Below, one piece after another: positions 53,336 to 60,715 of a stretch of 64,000 nucleotides of DNA. The DNA is from Abyssibacter profundi. GTDB taxonomy: Bacteria > Pseudomonadota > Gammaproteobacteria > Nevskiales > OUC007. How positions within the stretch are numbered: the stretch's first letter is position 1; the number at the start of each line of letters is the position of its first letter. Both the position numbers and the translations under genes were made by a program. The stretch lies in the NCBI RefSeq assembly GCF_003151135.1, contig NZ_QEQK01000006.1:62334-126333 (forward strand), written 5' to 3'. Below the pieces are notes generated by a model. The model searched no databases. It saw only the letters and a list, made by a program, of their open reading frames with translations, and had not been told where the DNA came from.

Positions 53336-54107
53336 GCAAGCGCCGACGCTGCTGCTGGTTCACGGTGCCTGGCATGGCGCTTGGTGCTGGGAGGAGAAGT
53401 TTGCACCGCGGCTTCGCGAACTGGGGCACACGGTCGCCACCATGGACCTGCCTGGACATGGTGGGTCTGGTGGCGCCCGGATCCCCTGGTTCTCAATCCG
53501 TGACTATGTGGATGCCGTTCAAGCCGAGATGACACGGCTAGGCGGTCCCTGCGTGGTCATCGGCCATTCCATGGGCGGTTTTGTGGTTCAGAAGCTGATG
53601 GAGCGCCGCCCAGCCAACCTGGCCGGTGCCGGCCTGGTGGCTGCGGCACCGCCCTTTGGGGTCAACGGTGTGGTTCGCCATCTGCTGGCCAGCCGCCCGC
53701 TGGACCTGCTGCGTGCGACCTTGACTGCCGATCTGTACCACCTGGTGCGCGAGCCGGACATGGCGCGGGCACTGTTCTACAGCCACACCATGACCGACGA
53801 GGAAGCGGCCGACTACTGGGCGCGCCTGCAGAACGAATCCTTCCGGGCCTTCCTGGATATGCTGGTGCTGGACCTGCCCAAGCCTCGTAAGGTCGCCGCC
53901 GCCTTGCCACGCTGGGTCGTGGGTGGCGGGCAGGACCAGATCTTCCCGCCGCAGGTGGTTCAACGCACGGCCGCCGCCTATCGTTGCAAGGCCCGCATCT
54001 ATCCGGATATGGCCCACAACCTGATGCTGGATCATGGCTGGGCCCGCGTGGCGGAGGATTTGTCACGTTGGGTGGGCCGTTTGCAAAGAGACGCCCGCGC
54101 CGCCTAA
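53325..54107 (+). CDS. Alpha/beta hydrolase (esterase-like)
   Basis: 260 residues from ATG 53325, overlapping the almA-like stop by 11 bp. Oxyanion strand LLVHGAWHGAWCW, nucleophile elbow VIGHSMGGFV, acid in VVGGGQDQIFPP and His in DMAHNLMLDHGW. Overlap with a Baeyer-Villiger-like gene suggests it hydrolyses an ester product. Pattern is that of salicylate-esterase/methylesterase-like hydrolases. Confidence 0.85.
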   Translation: MQPEQAPTLLLVHGAWHGAWCWEEKFAPRLRELGHTVATMDLPGHGGSGGARIPWFSIRDYVDAVQAEMTRLGGPCVVIGHSMGGFVVQKLMERRPANLAGAGLVAAAPPFGVNGVVRHLLASRPLDLLRATLTADLYHLVREPDMARALFYSHTMTDEEAADYWARLQNESFRAFLDMLVLDLPKPRKVAAALPRWVVGGGQDQIFPPQVVQRTAAAYRCKARIYPDMAHNLMLDHGWARVAEDLSRWVGRLQRDARAA

Positions 54108-54273
54108 TCATGGCGCGAACGGGGGCGCGGGCATTCAGGGCCGGTCACCAACAACGCGACTGTCATGCCTCCCCGTGAGGGCTACCCCCTCGGGTGGTCG
54201 GCCTATCCATGCACTCCCTCTAGGCTTTATTGCACGGCCTGACGCGGCAAACTTTTCCGAGGGAGACAGGGGC

Positions 54274-55392
54274 ATGAGCAAGAAGCCAGTGGTGATCTAT
54301 GGCGTAACCGGCTACACCGGACGCCTGGTGGCCGAGTACTTACGCGAGTATGGCGTGCCATTCATCGCCGCCGGGCGTGACGCCACACGCATCCAGGCGG
54401 TGATGGATCAGGTGCCCGGCATCGAGACCGCTGACTACGAGGTGGTTGAGGTCGAGCACAGCACCGAGGCACTGACCGAACTGCTAACCGGCACCCAGGT
54501 GCTGTGCAACATGGTGGGTCCGTTCATGCAGCTGGGCGCCGAGGCGGTCGAGGCCTGCCTCGCAGCCGGTGTGCACTACACCGATACCAACGGCGAACAG
54601 AACTGGATGATGGACTGCGAGCAGCGCTGGGGTGATGCCTTTGCTGACAAGGGGCTGCTGCTATCGCCGGGAACTGCACAGATGTACACCACCGGCGAGA
54701 TTGCCGCGAACATCTGCCTGGAGACTCCGGGGCTGGATACCCTGGATATCCTCGTGTTGTGGAAGGGGATGCCGACCTATGCCTCCACCCAGACCATTTT
54801 TAGCATTCTGACCTCCGACTTCTTCTATCTGGAAAACAACCAGTACACCCCCTGGCCGGCGAATAGCTCCGCCGAGGTTTGCGTCCCCGGCCAGCACGCC
54901 ACGGCACTGGCGTTGCCCTGGGGCGGTACGGCGCATCCTGTGTGGTTCCGAAACGACCCTCGCGTGGCCAACGTTAAAGCCATGGGCGGGGTGTTTGATC
55001 GCAGTGTGATGGAGGGTGTGGCTGCAATGACCGCCCAGGTGGAGGAGGAGATCAAGCCCTTGCCGCCCGAGGCCCAGCGAAAGGCCTTGTCGGATATGGC
55101 GGCATCGGTGCAGGCGGGCATGCCGCCGCGTGAGAACCCCCGGGTGAACACCTCCTTGGATTCAGTGCATGCCAGCGGACCCCTTGGACGTGCCCAGTGC
55201 ATCATTCACGGCAACTGCAACTACAAACAGACCGGGCTGCTCCAGGCGTACACCGCGTATCACCTGCTGCAGCAACCCCCAGCGCGGGTGGGTTTCGCCT
55301 CGGCCTGTCAGGCCTTCGGTCATCGCCAGCTGCTGGGGGTGCTGCAAAGCTTTGGCCTGGTGCAGGCGCCGCGGCTGGAGGTCAGCCGCTAG
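54274..55392 (+). CDS. Saccharopine dehydrogenase-like NAD(P)-binding protein
   Basis: 372 residues from ATG 54274 with GGGAGA upstream. Rossmann start VVIYGVTGYTGRLVAEYL, then GPFMQLGAEAVEACLAAGVHYTDTNGEQNWM, characteristic of the saccharopine-dehydrogenase-like trans-acting enoyl reductase group in lipid-rich bacteria. It is probably lipid-related and not lysine-related. A 166-bp gap separates it from the hydrolase. It converges with an overlap of 11 bp on the next gene. Confidence 0.8.
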   Translation: MSKKPVVIYGVTGYTGRLVAEYLREYGVPFIAAGRDATRIQAVMDQVPGIETADYEVVEVEHSTEALTELLTGTQVLCNMVGPFMQLGAEAVEACLAAGVHYTDTNGEQNWMMDCEQRWGDAFADKGLLLSPGTAQMYTTGEIAANICLETPGLDTLDILVLWKGMPTYASTQTIFSILTSDFFYLENNQYTPWPANSSAEVCVPGQHATALALPWGGTAHPVWFRNDPRVANVKAMGGVFDRSVMEGVAAMTAQVEEEIKPLPPEAQRKALSDMAASVQAGMPPRENPRVNTSLDSVHASGPLGRAQCIIHGNCNYKQTGLLQAYTAYHLLQQPPARVGFASACQAFGHRQLLGVLQSFGLVQAPRLEVSR

Positions 55393-56902
55393 CGCCCCAT
55401 TGCCTGCGCCGCAGCGCGACCAGCCCGAGCAGCGCCAGGGCCGCGCTGCCCAGGGCTCCACCCGACCCATCCGGTGCTCGGTCATCCGGCGTGGCCGGGT
55501 TCAGCGGTGGCGTGTCCGGCGTGCCCGGTTGGGGCAGCGCATCGTCCTTGCAGGCGGTTTTCCAGTCTTCAGTGGCGATGAGCTGGTCGTTGCCAGGGGC
55601 GGTGATGGCCAGGCGTGACTTGAAGTAGAACGACATGCGGTCACAGACCGACAGGCCTGCGATCCGATACGGTTGGTTGCCGTCGACTGGGTCGTAGTAG
55701 CCAGCGCCCAGGTTGTGCCGGTCGGCCGAGTCGTCAAACCGGGTGGCCAGGAGGCGGCGGTAGCCGTCAGCGGCGGTGTCGGGTTCGGCCAGCCCCTTCA
55801 GGTAGCGATCAAACCAGGCCAATGTCAGGTATAGCGCATAGGGCTCTCCATAGCGGCTGCCGGTCCCGGCCATCAATGGTGTGAAGTCCAGATGCGTGCC
55901 CGCGCGCAGTATGACCAACGCCGTGTCGACGCCGGCAGCGCGAAGCTCTTGGTAGCCCAGATCCTTGGGATGGGCCGAGACGCCCCGCCCGCGTCCACCC
56001 TCGCCATTCGACGGTGGGGGCTCGGGGTGATCGGTGTAGGGCTCGGGTGTGAAATAGTAATCCGCGCCAATGCCCAGTGCCGGCGTGGTGATCGGCAAGC
56101 CGGGCGGCGGTTCAACGCCGATGTCATCCGCCCACAGCATGGGGTCGACAGCGGTCAGGTTGTCCCAGGCGACAATGGCGCGTAGCCGCTCGTCGAGCTG
56201 GCCGACGAGGCTGGCGGTGCTCCCACCTTGCGAATGCCCGGTAATCCCCACGCGGTCACGGTCCAGTTCGTCGGCAAAGGGAAAGTCCACGGAGAACAGC
56301 CAGTCGACCATGTCCTGCGCATCGCTGCCGTGATTGCCGGAGGCCACGTCGAAGCTCACCGCGATGTAGCCCGTTTCCGCCAGCGGCTGGGCCGCCCAGC
56401 GATGCAGTTCCTTCTGGCTACCGCCGCCGTGGACGATCAAGATGGCGGGGTAGGGTGGCGCCGCGACGGCGATCCCCTCCGGTACCTCGCTGCAGGTCTC
56501 TGCACTGCAGGGGCGATAAATCTCGGCGGCCAGGGCCTCGCCATCGCGGTTTGTGACGGTGGCGGTCGAGAAACGGAATCGTTGCCCATCATGTTTGGCG
56601 GGGGCGCGGTACGGGTCGCGGACGGGGCTGGGCAGTTCGTCGGGACCCAGTCCCAGGGTCCAGCTCAGCGGCACTTCCTGCGTCCGGGCTTCGGCGCAGG
56701 CCTGATTCTGCAGGTCGCGCTCGGTCCAGGCTGCGGTCATGGGCTCGGCCGCGGGTGCCGGCAGTACGCAGGGGTCGGTGTCCGGATCCGGGCCGGACTG
56801 GGCCGAGGCGGGTGGCGCGCAAAGCGCGAGCGCCAGGGTTGCGAGGCAAACGTGCAGCGGGTGGCACGTGACGGTGTGCTTGGGCGTGTCGGTACGACGC
56901 AT
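55382..56902 (-). CDS. Secreted alpha/beta hydrolase with GlyGly-CTERM
   Basis: 506 residues from ATG 56902. Signal peptide LATLALALCAPPASA, then a dienelactone-hydrolase/acetylxylan-esterase-like fold: ILIVHGGGSQKELHRW, nucleophile elbow GITGHSQGGSTAS and a C-terminal His in LRAGTHLDFTP. The C-terminus, GSGGALGSAALALLGLVALRRRQ, is a GlyGly-CTERM signal, so the enzyme should be surface-processed by rhombosortase. A possible secreted polyester/lipid esterase. Confidence 0.8.
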   Translation of the reverse strand: MRRTDTPKHTVTCHPLHVCLATLALALCAPPASAQSGPDPDTDPCVLPAPAAEPMTAAWTERDLQNQACAEARTQEVPLSWTLGLGPDELPSPVRDPYRAPAKHDGQRFRFSTATVTNRDGEALAAEIYRPCSAETCSEVPEGIAVAAPPYPAILIVHGGGSQKELHRWAAQPLAETGYIAVSFDVASGNHGSDAQDMVDWLFSVDFPFADELDRDRVGITGHSQGGSTASLVGQLDERLRAIVAWDNLTAVDPMLWADDIGVEPPPGLPITTPALGIGADYYFTPEPYTDHPEPPPSNGEGGRGRGVSAHPKDLGYQELRAAGVDTALVILRAGTHLDFTPLMAGTGSRYGEPYALYLTLAWFDRYLKGLAEPDTAADGYRRLLATRFDDSADRHNLGAGYYDPVDGNQPYRIAGLSVCDRMSFYFKSRLAITAPGNDQLIATEDWKTACKDDALPQPGTPDTPPLNPATPDDRAPDGSGGALGSAALALLGLVALRRRQWGASG

Positions 56903-57012
56903 CCAGGGTCTCCTCCAGGCCGTGTTGGCCGTGGTGTTGCAGTGATCTGGCCGCAGCATCTGTCGGCTGCGGTCCGGGGGCCGGCCGGGGGCCGGGCGAG
57001 CAGGGTCCTGCG

Positions 57013-57708
57013 TTAGCCGTAGACCTTTTCCAGCAGCAGCATGGCCGCGGGTTCCAGCTCGAGAATCGCGTCCGTGCGCCCCTCACAGACGTAGCTGGCG
57101 GCCATCTCTTCAATGGCGGCGACCACCCCGCGGAAGATCGGTGTTGGCAGGTCGGGCAGACCGGGTTCCTCCGCCTGGCGCAGCGCATACAACCGGCGCT
57201 GCATCTCGGCGAAGTGCTGGTGGCCCCAGTCGCGCTTGGCGCGGGCCTGGGGGCCGGCCGCATGAATTTCGACCAGCAGCGTGCGTGACAGGGCGGGGTG
57301 GTCACGCTTGAATGCCAGATAAACGCGCAGCGTGGTCCGCAGGCGTTCGCGCCAGGACATCTCTGGCGTCTGTGCGCGGCGGATACGCTCGACCACATCC
57401 ACATGTGCCGCCTCGTACGCCGCGAGAAAGCAGGCTTCCTTGTCCTTGAAATTGGCGTAGAAGGCGCTACGGGAAACGCGGGCAATCCGGGTGATGTCGG
57501 CCACCGTCGTGGCGACATAACCCTTTTGCGCCACCGATTCATTCATCGCGAACAGCAGACGCGCACGCTGCGAAGCCGCGATCTCGCTGGAACGGTCATT
57601 GGCCTGGCGTCCCCGTGGCAGGCGCCAGGCATCGATCACGGCATCGGAAGGCGCGCCGTAGCGGGCCAGTCCGTCAGTAGAACGCTCTGAGGGTGCGTCG
57701 TCTTCCAT
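57013..57708 (-). CDS. TetR-family transcriptional regulator
   Basis: 231 residues from ATG 57708 (a TTG at 57756 is inside an operator and rejected). The N-terminal HTH is VAQKGYVATTVADITRIARVSRSAFYANFKDKEACFLAAYE. Divergent from the VCBS lipoprotein, with two copies of a 20-bp inverted repeat in the intergenic region, one by each gene. Likely represses both. The ligand is unknown; the next genes suggest a lipophilic compound. Confidence 0.9.
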   Translation of the reverse strand: MEDDAPSERSTDGLARYGAPSDAVIDAWRLPRGRQANDRSSEIAASQRARLLFAMNESVAQKGYVATTVADITRIARVSRSAFYANFKDKEACFLAAYEAAHVDVVERIRRAQTPEMSWRERLRTTLRVYLAFKRDHPALSRTLLVEIHAAGPQARAKRDWGHQHFAEMQRRLYALRQAEEPGLPDLPTPIFRGVVAAIEEMAASYVCEGRTDAILELEPAAMLLLEKVYG

Positions 57709-57754
57709 GAATAGGCGTCTCCCGGGAAGCGGCAGAAAAGGTGCCACGAATAAC

Positions 57755-57774
57755 AAAGTACTAGATCGTACCTT
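57755..57774. promoter_or_regulatory. TetR operator, copy 1
   Basis: AAAGTAC-N6-GTACCTT. One mismatch from a perfect repeat. It is 46 bp upstream of the regulator ATG. It lies exactly 100 bp before copy 2. Confidence 0.7.
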
Positions 57775-57854
57775 ATTCGCGCTGCCCGACGATAGGCAAC
57801 AGTTACGGGGTTCTGGCGGCCTGGAAAGATTTCGGATCCACGCGCTTGATTATA

Positions 57855-57874
57855 AAAGTACTTGTGCGTACTTT
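57855..57874. promoter_or_regulatory. TetR operator, copy 2
   Basis: AAAGTAC-N6-GTACTTT, perfect 7-bp arms. TATAGT (57874-57879) just after it is a possible -10 of the lipoprotein gene, so binding would block it. It lies 67 bp upstream of the lipoprotein ATG. Confidence 0.75.
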
Positions 57875-57941
57875 ATAGTCCAAGAGCGATCCGATGAATC
57901 GCCATCGCCCGTCTGACAGGGCATCAATTGGAGGAGAGCCA

Positions 57942-59144
57942 ATGGACAATTCATTCCAGCCAGCGCGGCTGCGCGGGGCCATCATGACCAGTGGCCTGAT
58001 CACGCTGGGCAGCCTGTCCGCCTGCGGTGGCGGATCCAGTGCACCCGGAGCTGGCGTCGCAGTGGCGCCCGCCATCGGGTTGACGACCGCTGAGCGCTAC
58101 ATCGCGTCGGTGGGCGGCAATGGGCCGGCCCATGGCGGTGTGGCTGCCGGGGACATGAACGGCGATGGCTACCCGGATGTCGTGGTTACCGATTCGATCG
58201 GCAATGCGGTCGCCGTGCTGCTGAATGCCGGCGACGGCAGTTTGCTGGCGGCCGAGCGCTATCTGGCAGGCGTGCAACCGGTGGCGGTGGTCGTCGAAGA
58301 TTTAAGCGGTGATGGCGTACTGGATGTGGCTGTTACCAACGCCCGCTCGGACGATGTGCAGGTGTATCACGGGCTGGGCGACGGCACGATCACCCTCACC
58401 GAATCCCATGCGGCTGGCTTGGGGCCGACGGACCTTGCAGCCGCTGACGTCGATGGCGATGGCGATCTGGACCTACTGAGCTACTGGGGGGATGTGACGA
58501 TTCTGCTCAACAATGGGCAAGGGCAGTTCACGCCGGGGGCTCCGCTGCTGACTGGCGAGGCGCTGGGCGCGATTGCCATCGGCATGGAGGTCGCGGACTT
58601 TGATGACGATGGCGCGGTGGATGTTGCGATTACCGATTGGCCTCGGGGGCCGGTGCGCTCCCGCGTGGAGATCTTCTATGGAGCGGGCGACGCCAGTTTC
58701 GTTTCGGGTGCCGGCCCCTTCGAGATTTCCGGGGCCACCGAGGCGATGCGTACCGCTGACATCAACTGTGACGGGCGCCAAGATCTGATGATCCCCATTG
58801 CTGGAGGCAGCCTCGCCGTGGCCTACGGGCAGGCGGATGGTCGCCTGGCCGAGCCCGTCGAGTTCGAAACCGATTCCGGCAGCAACGCGGTGCTGTTCAG
58901 CGACTTTGATCGTGACGGGCGACTGGATCTGGCGGTGTCTTACTTCAATGGCTACGCCGGGTTGTTCTACGACGTGTGCAGCCAGGACTTCACCACCTTC
59001 GTCGAGCACGACACCGTCGAGACCTCCGAGGCCATGGTGTCACCCGATCTCAATCTCGACGGCTTTCCCGATCTGGTGGTTGGCACTTGGTACCAGCCAC
59101 AAATCGCGGTGCTGCTCAGCGGCCCAAGCGATGACGATTCCTGA
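57942..59144 (+). CDS. VCBS/FG-GAP repeat lipoprotein
   Basis: 400 residues from ATG 57942 (GGAGGAG upstream). The lipobox is GSLSAC followed by GGGSS. Seven FG-GAP-like units follow, each with DMNGDGYPDVVV, DLSGDGVLDVAV, DVDGDGDLDLLS, DFDDDGAVDVAI, DINCDGRQDLMI, DFDRDGRLDLAV or DLNLDGFPDLVV calcium loops: a beta-propeller. Anchored in the outer membrane. Under probable TetR control and followed by a DUF4334 lipoprotein after 26 bp. Confidence 0.85.
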   Translation: MDNSFQPARLRGAIMTSGLITLGSLSACGGGSSAPGAGVAVAPAIGLTTAERYIASVGGNGPAHGGVAAGDMNGDGYPDVVVTDSIGNAVAVLLNAGDGSLLAAERYLAGVQPVAVVVEDLSGDGVLDVAVTNARSDDVQVYHGLGDGTITLTESHAAGLGPTDLAAADVDGDGDLDLLSYWGDVTILLNNGQGQFTPGAPLLTGEALGAIAIGMEVADFDDDGAVDVAITDWPRGPVRSRVEIFYGAGDASFVSGAGPFEISGATEAMRTADINCDGRQDLMIPIAGGSLAVAYGQADGRLAEPVEFETDSGSNAVLFSDFDRDGRLDLAVSYFNGYAGLFYDVCSQDFTTFVEHDTVETSEAMVSPDLNLDGFPDLVVGTWYQPQIAVLLSGPSDDDS

Positions 59145-59170
59145 ACCTGCACCATCGGAGGATGCAACCC

Positions 59171-59710
59171 ATGCGGACCACCATCTTGTGCACGCTACTC
59201 AGCGCCAGCCTGGCGCTGGTTGGCTGCAACAGCAATCACTCTCCGGAGACCACCTCAACCAGCGAGGCGCCCATGACGTTTAAGACCCTGATCAAGAGCG
59301 GCGAGGCTGTCGCTGAAGACCGGCTGATGTCGCTGTACGACGAATTGGAGCCGGTTGATCTGGATTTCATGCTGGGCCAGTGGTCGGGCGGAAAATTCGA
59401 CGGCGGTGCCGAACCCGACCCGATCAACTGGTACGGCAAGCGCTTCGACTCACGCGACCATGTCGAGCCACTGCTGGCACACGCGCCAGACGGCAGCATT
59501 TACGCCTTCGACAAGCTAGGCGCCGCGCGCATGCGGATGATCGAATTTCGCGGGGCGGTGACGGCCAGCCTGATCTACGACAAGCAGCCCATCATGGATT
59601 ACTTCCGCAAGGTCGATGACGACACCGTGATCGGTGCCGGCGAGGTCAAGGGCAAGCCCGGCTACATGTTCTTCTACCTGCAGCGCGAGACGCCGGGCGG
59701 CGAGCGGTAG
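59171..59710 (+). CDS. DUF4334 (GXWXG) lipoprotein
   Basis: 179 residues from ATG 59171; the ATG at 59162 is too close to the GGAGG at 59157. Lipobox LVGC. Mature domain has LMSLYDELEPVDLDFMLGQWSGGKF and NWYGKRFDSRDHVEPLL, typical of GXWXG/DUF4334 proteins, usually soluble and of unknown function. The lipoprotein signal is unusual for this family. Probably co-transcribed with the VCBS lipoprotein. Confidence 0.75.
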   Translation: MRTTILCTLLSASLALVGCNSNHSPETTSTSEAPMTFKTLIKSGEAVAEDRLMSLYDELEPVDLDFMLGQWSGGKFDGGAEPDPINWYGKRFDSRDHVEPLLAHAPDGSIYAFDKLGAARMRMIEFRGAVTASLIYDKQPIMDYFRKVDDDTVIGAGEVKGKPGYMFFYLQRETPGGER

Positions 59711-59747
59711 CCACCCAGCCTCGTGGGCGGCGGGCCTGCGGCCTGGG

Positions 59748-59903
59748 TTAGTGCTGACGTTCGTAGAGGCTGACCACGCAGGCGCCGCCCAGCCCCAGGT
59801 TATGCTGCAGGCCGATCCGGGCACCCTCGACCTGGCGATCACCGGCCTGGCCCCGAAGCTGGCGAACCAGCTCGGTGCACTGTGCCAGGCCCGTCGCACC
59901 CGC
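59748..59903 (-). pseudogene. Thiolase C-terminal remnant
   Basis: The reverse strand reads [17 protein letters not shown] followed by [22 protein letters not shown] and a stop. This is the end of a lipid-transfer-type thiolase (the usual text is GHPLGATGLAQ...[11 protein letters not shown]). Upstream in the same frame, the sequence no longer looks like a thiolase, and the rest of the gene, including both active-site Cys regions, is absent. It is about 50 residues of an approximately 390-residue enzyme. Confidence 0.6.
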
Positions 59904-60098
59904 AGAACTCGGCTGCTGGCTATTCTCCAGTTGCGCGTCCACGTCGATGCTCTCTTGCAGGATCCGCAGGATCAAATTACCGCTCTCGGTCGTCAGGTTG
60001 ACGACCAGATGATACGCATGGGGATGGATACGAACGGGTGGTTGGAATTCGTGGCATTCCCGCGCGAGCGTCGGGGTGTTCGCGCGTACGCCTAAGGA

Positions 60099-60120
60099 CC
60101 CGACGCATGGATGCGTCGGG
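60099..60120. repeat. Perfect hairpin with CGCATCCATGCG core
   Basis: CCCGACGCAT-GG-ATGCGTCGGG, 10-bp stem. Lies downstream of tRNA-Arg in its reading direction and could end transcription, though no T-tract follows. The core also occurs in the MITE-like element at 50558-50573, so it may be a member of the same repeat family. Confidence 0.55.
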
Positions 60121-60168
60121 CAACCTGCGACCGCTGTCGCTTGGAATGCGGGGCGGTTTCTACGAAAG

Positions 60169-60245
60169 TGGCGCGCCCGGCAGGATTCGAACCTGCGACC
60201 GCCGGCTTAGAAGGCCGATGCTCTATCCAGCTGAGCTACAGGCGC
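60169..60245 (-). tRNA. tRNA-Arg (anticodon UCU)
   Basis: On the reverse strand: acceptor GCGCCTG paired with CGGGCGC, D-arm TAGCTCAGCTGGATAGAGC, anticodon stem-loop CGGCCTTCTAAGCCG with TCT, T-arm GCAGGTTCGAATCCTGC, and encoded CCA. 77 nt. All stems pair well. Confidence 0.95.
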
Positions 60246-60295
60246 TGAGAATCAGACGGCGCATAGTGTAACGCCAAAGCTGGGCGCAGGCTGCG

Positions 60296-60715
60296 CTAGG
60301 CGGCGGCGGGCGGGGGCAGGAGCGCGTCGATGACCCGGGTCACGGCGGCCGCTTCCAGAGGCTTGTCCAGCCAGGCATCGGGTTGTCGTGGCGTGTCGGC
60401 TTGTATGGACTGGGGGGACAGGATGCTGGTTGCCCGCAACATCACGATGGCGCTTTGGTCCAGCAGCTTGTCCGCACCGGCTTGGTTCAGAAATTCCCAG
60501 CCGTCCATGACGGGCATATTCACATCGAGAAGAATGAGCTCGGGCAGGGCGGCGGCGTGCGCACGTCGTTCGGTCAGTAGCTCGAGCGCGGCCTGGCCGT
60601 GGGGTGCTTCCACAATGCAGTCCGCCACGCACATGGTCTGCAATGTCTCTCGGTGGAGAAAAGTGTCCGCGACATTGTCGTCCACCACCAGAATCTCGCG
60701 CAGCCTTGCACTCAT
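60296..60715 (-). CDS. Single-domain response regulator (CheY-like)
   Basis: 139 residues. Acidic pair Asp12/Asp13 in VVDDN, phospho-acceptor Asp64 in LILLDVNMPVMDG and Lys in WLDKPLEA; the usual Thr region reads MLRATSI. Receiver of the Rcp1/phytochrome-associated type (NVADTFLHRE). No output domain. Overlaps the kinase gene by 4 bp and is its probable partner. Confidence 0.9.
   Translation of the reverse strand: MSARLREILVVDDNVADTFLHRETLQTMCVADCIVEAPHGQAALELLTERRAHAAALPELILLDVNMPVMDGWEFLNQAGADKLLDQSAIVMLRATSILSPQSIQADTPRQPDAWLDKPLEAAAVTRVIDALLPPPAAA

Noticed and set aside
60099-60120. Confident rho-independent terminator for tRNA-Arg
   Set aside because: The stem is perfect but no T-run follows on the transcribed strand, and the same core occurs in the repeat element, so it is listed as a repeat.
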